Origin: Deltaproteobacteria bacterium
GTDB lineage: Bacteria; Myxococcota; UBA727; VGSZ01
Assembly: GCA_020850995.1 (NCBI GenBank)
Contig: JADZDP010000006.1
Span: 1-64,000 of the forward strand
Length of the DNA: 64,000 nt
Direction: 5' to 3'
Positions within the stretch are counted from its first letter, which is position 1. Each line of letters begins with the position of its first letter. Positions 9,281-16,158 of this stretch are shown piece by piece. A model generated the notes under the pieces. It saw nothing but the letters and a program-made list of their open reading frames with translations, searched no databases and was not told the origin of the DNA. The position numbers and the translations under genes are program-made.

Positions 9281-9441
9281 AGGGCCCGCGAATGGACAAC
9301 TCGGTCGTCCTCGCGAGCGATCCATCGTCGCTGGCGGCGTCGCGTCCTCGGTCCGTGGCGACGGCCACGGACCTGCGGGGCTCCTTGCCATCGACGCGCC
9401 TCGCTCGCGATCACCGCTCGACTTGTCCATTCGCGGGCCCT
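9281..9441. mobile_element. MITE-like element with 19-bp terminal inverted repeats
   Basis: The element starts AGGGCCCGCGAATGGACAA and ends with its exact reverse complement, giving 161 bp overall. Subterminal segments (TCGCGAGCGA left, TCGCTCGCGA right) are also inverted, and a central 9-bp hairpin (9351-9359 with 9364-9372) is present. The whole element can fold into one long structure. It encodes no protein. Related ends occur at 128-161, 14875-14980 and, degenerate, at 10515-10526. The 332-bp gap between the helicase and the esterase holds only this element and the hairpin before it. Confidence 0.75.
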
Positions 9442-9524
9442 AACCGGTCACCTCCGCCTCGTTGTTCGACCAAGATCCCGCGTCGGCAGCGCGCGCGATG
9501 CCCTTCGGCTACCCTGTGCTCCGA

Positions 9525-10469
9525 ATGCGCGCGCTCTTGCTTGGCCTGCTTCTCCTCGCGCAAGCGTGCGCGTGCGACGACACGCTCAGCGAGGTGCACG
9601 AGTTTGGCGATAATCCTGGCGGCCTGCGCATGTTCGAGTACGTCCCCGAGCTCGCGGCCGTTGCCGAGGCCGCCCCAGCGCTCGTGGTCATGCTTCACGG
9701 GTGCTCCCAAACCCACGGCGTCGCGCGCAGCTCCGGCTTGCTCGAGCTCAGCGACGAGCGCGGCTTCGTCGTGCTCGCACCCGAACAAGGCGCGTTCAAC
9801 AACGGCAACCTGTGCTTCAACTGGTTCAACGCCGAGGACACCGGGCGCGCGGGCGGCGAGGCCCAGTCCATTGGCGACATGATCGACAGCGCCCGCACCC
9901 GTCACGGCGTCGACCCCGCGCGCATCTTCATCGCGGGCTTGTCTGCGGGCGCCGCCATGGCCGTCAGCGTCGCGGCGTCGTTCCCCGAGCTCATCCGCGG
10001 CGCCGCGTCCCTGGCGGGCGGCGCTCACGGCTGCGCGCGCAGTGCTCTCGATGCGGCCGCATGCATGGCGGGCGACGTCGCGCTTGACGACACCGAATGG
10101 GCTGACCGCGTGCGCGCCGCCAGCCCGGCGGGCGGCACGCTGGCCTCCGACGCTTGGCCGCGCATGCTGGCGTTGCAGGGCGATGAGGATCCCATCGTCA
10201 ACCCCCGCAGCGTCGACGCCATCGTGGCGCAATGGGCGACGCTACATGCTGTCGACGCCCACACGCCGAGCACCACCGACACGCTCACCAGCTCCGCTGG
10301 TGACATCCAACTCGACGGTTTTGGGCCGGACGTTCAACGCATCACCCTCGGGGGCGTCGGCCATACGCTGCCCATCTCACCCGCCGAGGGATGCGGGGAG
10401 GAGGCAGCTTTCGTCGCAGACCTCGGCTTCTGCGCCCTACGCCACGTGGTCGACTGGTATGGGCTCTGA
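9525..10469 (+). CDS. PHB-depolymerase-like secreted esterase
   Basis: 314 residues from ATG 9525 (alternative ATG 9498), opening with a hydrophobic signal rich in Leu and a possible lipid-anchor Cys at about residue 15. Alpha/beta-hydrolase landmarks of the polyhydroxybutyrate depolymerase/LpqC family are present: VVMLHGCSQT (oxyanion region), GLSAGAAMA (nucleophile elbow, GxSxG), LQGDEDPIVNPRS (acid) and GVGHTLP (catalytic His). The family hydrolyses short polyester or feruloyl-type esters outside the cell. The gene sits wholly inside the segment bounded by 92-bp repeats and next to the MITE-like element, so it is probably an insertion. Its stop codon overlaps a 20-bp-arm hairpin. Confidence 0.85.
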   Translation: MRALLLGLLLLAQACACDDTLSEVHEFGDNPGGLRMFEYVPELAAVAEAAPALVVMLHGCSQTHGVARSSGLLELSDERGFVVLAPEQGAFNNGNLCFNWFNAEDTGRAGGEAQSIGDMIDSARTRHGVDPARIFIAGLSAGAAMAVSVAASFPELIRGAASLAGGAHGCARSALDAAACMAGDVALDDTEWADRVRAASPAGGTLASDAWPRMLALQGDEDPIVNPRSVDAIVAQWATLHAVDAHTPSTTDTLTSSAGDIQLDGFGPDVQRITLGGVGHTLPISPAEGCGEEAAFVADLGFCALRHVVDWYGL

Positions 10470-10510
10470 TCCCCGATCTCGATGAGCGCAGCTCATCGAG
10501 ACCGGGGATC
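10468..10510 (+). terminator. Long hairpin at esterase stop codon
   Basis: The left arm 10468-10487 (GATCCCCGATCTCGATGAGC) pairs with 10491-10510 at 19 of 20 positions around a GCA loop. It overlaps the esterase TGA. No T-run follows. A related sequence occurs at 38862-38900, so it may be a dispersed repeat rather than a dedicated terminator. Confidence 0.5.
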
Positions 10511-10526
10511 CTCTCATTCGCGGCCC

Positions 10527-10618
10527 GTGGAGCCGGCGGATCCCGCGGAGGCGTTCTTTGCCGCCAGGCGGTCGCGCACGGCGGCGCGTCAGCCGGCTGC
10601 GTCGACCAGCCCGGTGCC
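10527..10618. repeat. 92-bp direct repeat, copy B
   Basis: Second copy of 9127-9218. It contains the true 3' end of the acyltransferase gene (minus strand, stop at 10589) and a decayed reading of the helicase C-terminus (VEPADPAEAFFAA). Immediately before it, 10515-10526 read CATTCGCGGCCC, a degraded form of the MITE terminus. Confidence 0.85.
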
Positions 10619-11386
10619 GGTCTCCAGCGCCTCACGCAAGAGCTCGAGCGCGCGCAGGCAGTAGAGCCCGTCCTCGATGCGCTCGTCGAAGGTGAAGCGC
10701 AACGGCAGCTTGCCGTCGCGCGCGCGGCCGATGGCGCAGAAGAGCGGGATGTTGCCCCACTCATAGAGGTGGTGAAAGGGCGCGTCCATGTCGATGGAGC
10801 CGAGGTTGGCCACGAACAGCGACGCGTACATCGGGTCGCCGTCGATCATGAAGCGCGGCATGAGGCCGAAGCGATCGAGCGCGCGCAAGATCCCCACGAG
10901 CAAGCGCACCACGGGCCCCGGCAGCGCCAACACCAAGCCGAGCTCCTTGTCGGTCTGGTCCTTCTTGCCGCTGCGCGCGTCGCCCACCACCGTGTCGCTC
11001 AGCTTGACGACGTCGGCGATGGTGGCGCCGACCGGGATCTGTCGCTTGAGCGCCACCATCGCGCCGGCGTCGCTCTTCTCGCGCTTGGCCGAGAACGACA
11101 CCCAGACGCCGCGGCGTTGATAGATGCGCCCACCGGCGACGAAGCGGTTCAGGCGCGGGCGCTCGGCGAGCACGCGCCCAGCCGCGCACAGCAGCAAGTG
11201 CAGGAGGGTCACCTTGAGCCCAGTGGCTGCGCGCGCGCGCTCCACGGTGCCCTGCACCTTGGCGGCGTCGAGCAAGAGCTCGAAGAACACCTGCGACTCG
11301 GTGCGCGTGGGCATGATGTACGGCATGATGGCGCGAGTAGGGCTGAGCTCCTTGACCCGATCGCCGTCGCAACGAAATCCGAGCAT
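10589..11386 (-). CDS. 2-oxoacid dehydrogenase E2-type acyltransferase domain protein
   Basis: 265 residues from ATG 11386 (alternative ATG 11401). It consists of the E2 catalytic domain only, with no lipoyl or E3-binding segment. Conserved parts are ELSPTRAIMPYIMPTRTES near the N-terminus, a SLFVANLGSIDM core and a C-terminal FTFDERIEDGLYC. Classical E2 enzymes carry DHRxxDG here; the catalytic His is Glu (DERIEDG), so ordinary acyl transfer is doubtful. The start codon overlaps that of the divergent methyltransferase. The 3' end lies in the 92-bp repeat. Confidence 0.82.
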   Translation of the reverse strand: MLGFRCDGDRVKELSPTRAIMPYIMPTRTESQVFFELLLDAAKVQGTVERARAATGLKVTLLHLLLCAAGRVLAERPRLNRFVAGGRIYQRRGVWVSFSAKREKSDAGAMVALKRQIPVGATIADVVKLSDTVVGDARSGKKDQTDKELGLVLALPGPVVRLLVGILRALDRFGLMPRFMIDGDPMYASLFVANLGSIDMDAPFHHLYEWGNIPLFCAIGRARDGKLPLRFTFDERIEDGLYCLRALELLREALETGTGLVDAAG

Positions 11387-12620
11387 GCGCGTCCACTCCA
11401 TCGAAGGCGTGGTGGAGCGTATCGCGCCCGGCGGCCGCGCGCTCTTGCGTACCGCCGACGGTGTGGTGTTCGCGCGCGGGGGCCTGCCCGGCGAGCGCGT
11501 GCGCGTCGCCGTCGAGCGCGCGGCCCGCGGCGTGCGGCACGGCGTGGTCACCGAGGTGCTCGAGCGCTCCGCCGAGCGCGTAGCGCCCGACTGCGCGCTG
11601 CACCCGCGCTGCGGCGGCTGCGACCTCTTGGACCTGGCCGAGCACGCGCGCGCCCGGGTCAAGTGCGAGATCGTGCGCGACGCGCTGGCCCGCGTGGCGC
11701 GCCTCGAGCCGCCGCTCATCGAGCAGGCGCTGCGACCGCTGCGCGCGCCCGGGCCCCACGACGACCGTGCGCGTCGACGCGTGAGCGTGGTGCTCCACGG
11801 CGGGCTGCCCACGCTGTCGGCGCCCGAGAGCCACCAGCGCGTGTCCGTGGAGCGCTGCCCCGCGCTGCACGCCACGCTCGAGCGCGGCCTGGCGCAGCTC
11901 GCCGCCGCCCGCGGGCCCGACGGCGTGCGCGCGCAGCTCGCGTGCGACGAGCGCGCTGGCGCCGTGCTCGCGCTCGAGCGCGACGCGCGCCTGGCGCGCG
12001 CCTTCGTCGACGCTGGTGGGCGCGGGGCCGTGCTCACCGTCGACGAGCGCTCGTTCGGCGATCCCTCGCTCATCGGCGAGGTGACGTCGGACGCGCACCC
12101 GTGCCGCTCGGACGCCGGCGTGTTCGCGCAGGCCACGCGCTTTGGCGGCGCCGCCATTCGTGACGAGGTGATGCGCGCCGTGGCGCCCGACTCGGGCACG
12201 CGGGTGCTCGAGCTCTTCTGCGGCTCGGGCCACCTGACCGTGCCCCTGCTGGCCGCCGGGGCCCACGTCGAGGCCTGCGAGGGCGATGCGCGCGCCGTGC
12301 GCTTCTGCCGCGACAACGTCGCGCTCGTCGACGCGGGCGCGCGCGCGCTGGTGCGGCAGCTCGCCATCGACGAGGGCCTGCGCACCGAGCGCGCGCCCGA
12401 CGTCGTGGTCATCGACCCGCCGCGCGCCGGCTTCCCCGGCCTCGCGCGCCTGGCCGACCAGCTGCGTCCGCGGCGCTTCGTCTTGGTGTCGTGCGATCCC
12501 GCCACCGGCGCGCGTGACCTGGCGTCGCTCATCGCGCGCGGACGGCGCCTCGTTGCCCTTGTGCCCATCGACGCGTTCCCGCGCACCTCGCACGTCGAGT
12601 GGGTGGCGACGGTGGAGTAG
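11385..12620 (+). CDS. RNA m5U methyltransferase (TrmA/RumA family)
   Basis: 411 residues from ATG 11385. An N-terminal TRAM-like strand set (EGVVERIAPGGRALLR) is followed by an iron-sulfur Cys set (about C70, C76, C79 in CALHPRCGGC, and C158 in VERCPAL). The SAM-binding domain shows VLELFCGSGHLTVPL, then VVVIDPPRAGF, LVSCDPATGARDL with the nucleophilic Cys, and the closing IDAFPRTSHVEW. The family methylates C5 of uridine in rRNA or tRNA; the iron-sulfur ligands favour an RlmD/RlmC-like rRNA enzyme. It is divergent from the acyltransferase with overlapping ATGs. Confidence 0.88.
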   Translation: MRVHSIEGVVERIAPGGRALLRTADGVVFARGGLPGERVRVAVERAARGVRHGVVTEVLERSAERVAPDCALHPRCGGCDLLDLAEHARARVKCEIVRDALARVARLEPPLIEQALRPLRAPGPHDDRARRRVSVVLHGGLPTLSAPESHQRVSVERCPALHATLERGLAQLAAARGPDGVRAQLACDERAGAVLALERDARLARAFVDAGGRGAVLTVDERSFGDPSLIGEVTSDAHPCRSDAGVFAQATRFGGAAIRDEVMRAVAPDSGTRVLELFCGSGHLTVPLLAAGAHVEACEGDARAVRFCRDNVALVDAGARALVRQLAIDEGLRTERAPDVVVIDPPRAGFPGLARLADQLRPRRFVLVSCDPATGARDLASLIARGRRLVALVPIDAFPRTSHVEWVATVE

Positions 12621-12623
12621 GCG

Positions 12624-13295
12624 TCAACGCCCGCGCTGCGCGCGGCCCACGCGGCCGTGCGCCTCGATCACCAGCTCGTCACCGTCGACGGACACCACCA
12701 CGCCGTCGAGGAACTCGGGCCAGGCGCGCTCGGGGGTGATGCCGAGCAGCTCCTCGCGCACGATGGCGAGGTTCCAGTCGTGCGTCACCAGCACGTGCGC
12801 GGCCTCGACGTCGGCGCTGGCGCGCAGCGCGGCGTCGACGGCGCCGAGCTGCGCGCGCGCGGCCGGCGCGCGCGGCTCGAACACGTCGGTGGGCAGCTCG
12901 CCGTCGAACCACTCGCGGATGAAGCGCGGCCCGCGTTGCCGCACCAGCGCCCAGGCGCGCGCGCGGTCCTTGATGAAGGGGTTGCCGAGCGTCGCGACGC
13001 TGCCCTTGACCTCGGCCCCGCCGCCAGCGTCGTGCGCCCCGGCCGCGATGCCGCGCGCGGTCTCGCCGCAGCGCTCGACGGGGCTGTGGTGGAGCACCAC
13101 GCGCGTCGACAGCGCGGCGATCTGCCGCCCGGCCGCGCGCGCCTGATGGTGACCCCGCTCCGTGAGGCGCACCAGCTCGTGCGTGTCGAGGCTCTCGACC
13201 GGCCCGCGCTCGGCGTGCCGCACCAGAAAGGCGGCCGGCCGACGGGCGCTGCGCGCCGATCGCCAGGCGTCGAACAGGTGCTCCGGCAGGCTCAT
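12624..13295 (-). CDS. Histidine phosphatase superfamily protein
   Basis: 223 residues from ATG 13295, four bases overlapping the stop of the upstream lipoprotein gene (ATGA), so translation is coupled. The catalytic signature is FLVRHAERGP near residue 25. The second His is in VLVTHDWNLAI and a supporting Arg in VLHHSPVERCGETA. The family removes phosphate from metabolites, nucleotides or proteins through a phospho-His intermediate. The substrate cannot be read from sequence. Convergent with the methyltransferase gene, four bases apart. Confidence 0.85.
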   Translation of the reverse strand: MSLPEHLFDAWRSARSARRPAAFLVRHAERGPVESLDTHELVRLTERGHHQARAAGRQIAALSTRVVLHHSPVERCGETARGIAAGAHDAGGGAEVKGSVATLGNPFIKDRARAWALVRQRGPRFIREWFDGELPTDVFEPRAPAARAQLGAVDAALRASADVEAAHVLVTHDWNLAIVREELLGITPERAWPEFLDGVVVSVDGDELVIEAHGRVGRAQRGR

Positions 13296-13813
13296 CGGTG
13301 CTCCTCGACCTCGAGGCTCGGCGCCGCGTCGCCGGCCGGACAAGCGCCCTCCCACTGCACGTACGAGCGCGCCGGGTGCCAGCCGGTGATGCCGACGACG
13401 ACGCCGATGGCCGCCATCGTGCCACCGCCGAGCGCCTGGTAGAAGGGTCGCGCCTCGCCGAGCGACCCGCCTGCCGCATCCACCTCCCACCAGGCGCCGC
13501 CGAGCAGCACCGCGCCGAGGCCCGCCAACCCCGCGCCTACCACCGCGCGCACCGCGTCGGGGCGATCGTTGACGAGCTCCATCGCCTCTTCGCCGCCGCG
13601 CCCCTTGAAGCTCAGCTCCGTCGTGGTCAGCATGAGATCGAGGCTGTGGTCGAGTTCGAAGCGACGCGGTCCGAGGCGCTGCGCCTGACCGGTGATGTCG
13701 ACGTGGTCGGCGCAAGGCGGTATCTCGATGATGGTCTTCGGGCTCGCGCAGCCGAGCGCAGCCAGCGCCGCAACGAGGGCGCCCGAGACCATGAGGGCAG
13801 ACGAGCAGGCCAT
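13292..13813 (-). CDS. Small lipoprotein with membrane segments
   Basis: 173 residues. The lipobox is AALGCAS (Cys about 22). Two short hydrophobic Gly/Ala-rich stretches follow in the C-terminal half (AVVGAGLAGLGAVLLGGAWW and a GGGTMAAIGVVVGITGW stretch), a pattern common in unclassified myxobacterial envelope proteins. First gene of a two-gene operon with the histidine phosphatase. No domain recognised. Confidence 0.68.
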   Translation of the reverse strand: MACSSALMVSGALVAALAALGCASPKTIIEIPPCADHVDITGQAQRLGPRRFELDHSLDLMLTTTELSFKGRGGEEAMELVNDRPDAVRAVVGAGLAGLGAVLLGGAWWEVDAAGGSLGEARPFYQALGGGTMAAIGVVVGITGWHPARSYVQWEGACPAGDAAPSLEVEEHR

Positions 13814-13858
13814 GGCAGTGGATCTACCAACCTCGAGCGCAGCACACGAGCCCCCGCG

Positions 13859-14875
13859 GTGATCAAGTACCTCGGCAGCAAGCGGCGCTTCCTCGAGCGC
13901 ATCGTCGACGTGGCGCGCACCGAGCTGCCCGAGGCGACGAGCGCGCTCGACCTGTTCTCAGGGAGCGCGCGCGTGGGCCACGCGTTCAAGGGGGCCGGCC
14001 TGCGCGTGCTGGCCAATGACCACAACGAGTACGCGCGCACCCTGGCGCGCTGCTACGTCGAGGCCGACGACGACCTGGTGCCAGCGGCCACGCGCCTGAT
14101 CGCGGATCTGCAGCGCACCCCGGCGCGCGCCGGTTGGTTCACCCACACCTATTGCGAGCAGGCGCGCTTCTTCCATCCGAAGAACGGCGCGCGTGTCGAG
14201 GCCATCCGCGAGCGCATCGACCGCCTCGACCTGGCCCCGTTGTTGCGCGACGTCGCGCTGGTGTCGCTCATGGAGGCGGCTGATCGGGTCGACTCCACGG
14301 TGGGCGTGCACATGGCGTACCTCAAGGCGTGGGCGCCGCGCGCCCACAACGAGCTCGAGCTGCGTGTGCCGAAGCTCTTGCCGCGCTCGCCCCATGGCCG
14401 GAGCGAGGCGCACGGCCTCGACGCCGAGGAGGCCGCGCGCACGCTCGCCGCCGACGTCGCGTACCTCGACCCGCCCTACAACCAGCACTCCTACCTGCGC
14501 AACTACCACGTGTGGGAGACGCTGGTGCGCTGGGACCAACCCGCGACCTACGGCGTGGCCGCCAAGCGCGTCGACTGCAAGACACGCGCGAGCGCCTTCA
14601 ACCTCAAGCGACAGGCGAGCGCAGCGCTCGAGCGCGTGGTCGACGCGGTGCGCGCCCGCGTGCTCATCGTCAGCTTCAACGACGAGGGATTCCTCGACCG
14701 CGCCACCATCGAGGACATGCTGTCGCGCAGGGGCCCGGTGCGGGTGTGCGCCATGGAGGCGCGCCGCTACGTGGGTGCCCGCATCGGCATCTACAACCCG
14801 CGCGGCGAGAAGGTGGGCGCCGTCGGCAAGCTCAAGAACCACGAGCTCTTGTACGTCGTGCGCTGTGCGAGCTAA
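13859..14875 (+). CDS. D12-class DNA adenine-N6 methyltransferase
   Basis: 338 residues from GTG 13859, the only start giving the conserved N-terminus VIKYLGSKRRFLERI. Motif I is DLFSGSARVGHAF (31-43) and motif IV is DPPY (204-207, in AYLDPPYNQHSY). The family modifies adenine in short palindromes, often as a restriction-modification or regulatory methylase. No restriction gene is adjacent, so it may be an orphan. The TAA stop is formed at the edge of a repeat (TAAGGGCCC), so insertion of that repeat may have supplied the present stop. Confidence 0.85.
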   Translation: MIKYLGSKRRFLERIVDVARTELPEATSALDLFSGSARVGHAFKGAGLRVLANDHNEYARTLARCYVEADDDLVPAATRLIADLQRTPARAGWFTHTYCEQARFFHPKNGARVEAIRERIDRLDLAPLLRDVALVSLMEAADRVDSTVGVHMAYLKAWAPRAHNELELRVPKLLPRSPHGRSEAHGLDAEEAARTLAADVAYLDPPYNQHSYLRNYHVWETLVRWDQPATYGVAAKRVDCKTRASAFNLKRQASAALERVVDAVRARVLIVSFNDEGFLDRATIEDMLSRRGPVRVCAMEARRYVGARIGIYNPRGEKVGAVGKLKNHELLYVVRCAS

Positions 14876-14980
14876 GGGCCCGCGAACGGACAAGTCGACC
14901 GGTGATCGCGAGCGAGGCGCGTCGATGGCAAGGAGCCCCGCAGGGCCGTGGCCGTCGCCACGGACCGAGGACGCGACGCC
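14875..14980. mobile_element. Truncated MITE-like element, inverted copy
   Basis: Positions 14875-14980 match the reverse complement of the right two-thirds of 9281-9441, with three mismatches in about 106 bp. The terminus AGGGCCCGCGAACGGACAA is intact. The other end and its inverted repeat are missing. It abuts the methylase stop codon. Confidence 0.75.
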
Positions 14981-15062
14981 TCCGCTGCTCCTTGCCCTCG
15001 TGGCAAGCCCCTTCGCGATCCTCCGATCAACGAACGCTGGAACCGCTGTAGAGTCGCCGCCC

Positions 15063-16154
15063 ATGCGTGCCCCGCTCCTCGTTCTGCCCCTGCTCGCAAG
15101 CGTGCTCCCTGCCCTGCTCGCGGGCCCCGCCGCAGCCACCGAGCCACCAGCGGCCCCGGCCAAGACCAAGGTGCTCGTCCTCGACGTCAAGAGCACCGAC
15201 CTGCAGCCGAGCGAGGTGGCCACACTCACGAGCCTCATCACGTCGAAGTTGGCGCGCTATCAGGAGATAGAGGCCATCTCGGGGCAAGACTTGCGCCGCC
15301 TCGTCGACTTGGAGGCGCAGAAGCAGGCCATCGGGTGCGACGACGCCGGCTGCCTGGCCGAGATGGCAGGCGCCCTCGGCGCACAGATCGTGATCTTCGG
15401 CCAAGCCGGGCGGCTCGGCGGTGTCCTCGTCGTCACGCTCGACGCCTTCGACGCGCAGAAGGGCGTGGCCGTGGCGCGCCAGCCCATCGAGGCGAGCGAC
15501 CTCGGGCAGTTACCGAACCTGGTGGGCCCCGCGGTGGATCGCCTGGTGACGGCCGCCTTCAAGGAGCGCGGCGGCGCTGGCGGGGTCGCGGGCGAGACCC
15601 TGAAAGACGGCGGGCCCATCCTGTCGGGGCGCGCGCGCGAGGTGTTCGAGCAGGCGGCCATGGACCTGTGCGTCGACGGTGGCGAGAAGCTCGACTGGTG
15701 GTTCTGCGACAAGGGGCAGCGCTACACCGAGAACGCTTTCGTGCGCCGCTACCGCGACCTCACCGGCGCACGCGACCTCGACCAGTTTGAGGTCAACCGC
15801 AACAAGGCTGGTGTGCTGTGGCCCTCGCTCACCGTGGCGGGCGGCGCCGTACTTGTGCTCGCGTCGCTGCCGGTGATGTACTTCGGCGCCATCGACAAGG
15901 GCACCGTGCCCGTGCTCGCGCAGGACTACCAGGGCGCCCCCATCGGTGTCTCCGTCGGCGGCCTGGGCGCGCTGGTGGGGCTCGGCCTGTCTGCCTGGGG
16001 CGGCTGGATGTTCCTCGATGCCATGAAGTTCACCGACGGCAAGCCCACCGACCACACCATGAAAGAGGCGGCGGCGCGCGAGGCCACCGAGCGCCACAAC
16101 GCCGCGCTCGCCACGAAGACCGCCAGCGACTTCGCGGGCGCGCCGGCGCAGTGA
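15063..16154 (+). CDS. Secreted/membrane protein with GNA1162-like N-domain
   Basis: 363 residues; ATG 15063 opens a signal peptide ending near GPAAATEPP. Residues 35-200 form an alpha/beta domain that reads as a 'determine identity, rank and value' domain common in myxobacteria (VLVLDVKSTDLQPSEVATL, IGCDDAGCLAEMAGALGAQ, then IVIFGQAGRLGG). Two transmembrane helices lie near 260-280 and 295-318. The CDDxxCxxxxAxxLGA pattern is recurrent in this group of envelope proteins; function is unknown. It precedes a helicase by four bases, so the two are co-transcribed. Confidence 0.65.
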   Translation: MRAPLLVLPLLASVLPALLAGPAAATEPPAAPAKTKVLVLDVKSTDLQPSEVATLTSLITSKLARYQEIEAISGQDLRRLVDLEAQKQAIGCDDAGCLAEMAGALGAQIVIFGQAGRLGGVLVVTLDAFDAQKGVAVARQPIEASDLGQLPNLVGPAVDRLVTAAFKERGGAGGVAGETLKDGGPILSGRAREVFEQAAMDLCVDGGEKLDWWFCDKGQRYTENAFVRRYRDLTGARDLDQFEVNRNKAGVLWPSLTVAGGAVLVLASLPVMYFGAIDKGTVPVLAQDYQGAPIGVSVGGLGALVGLGLSAWGGWMFLDAMKFTDGKPTDHTMKEAAAREATERHNAALATKTASDFAGAPAQ

Positions 16155-16158
16155 CCGC

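Noticed and set aside
6757..9414. 885-codon open frame antisense to the helicase
   Set aside because: The helicase on the other strand has all seven motifs; the antisense product is low-complexity.
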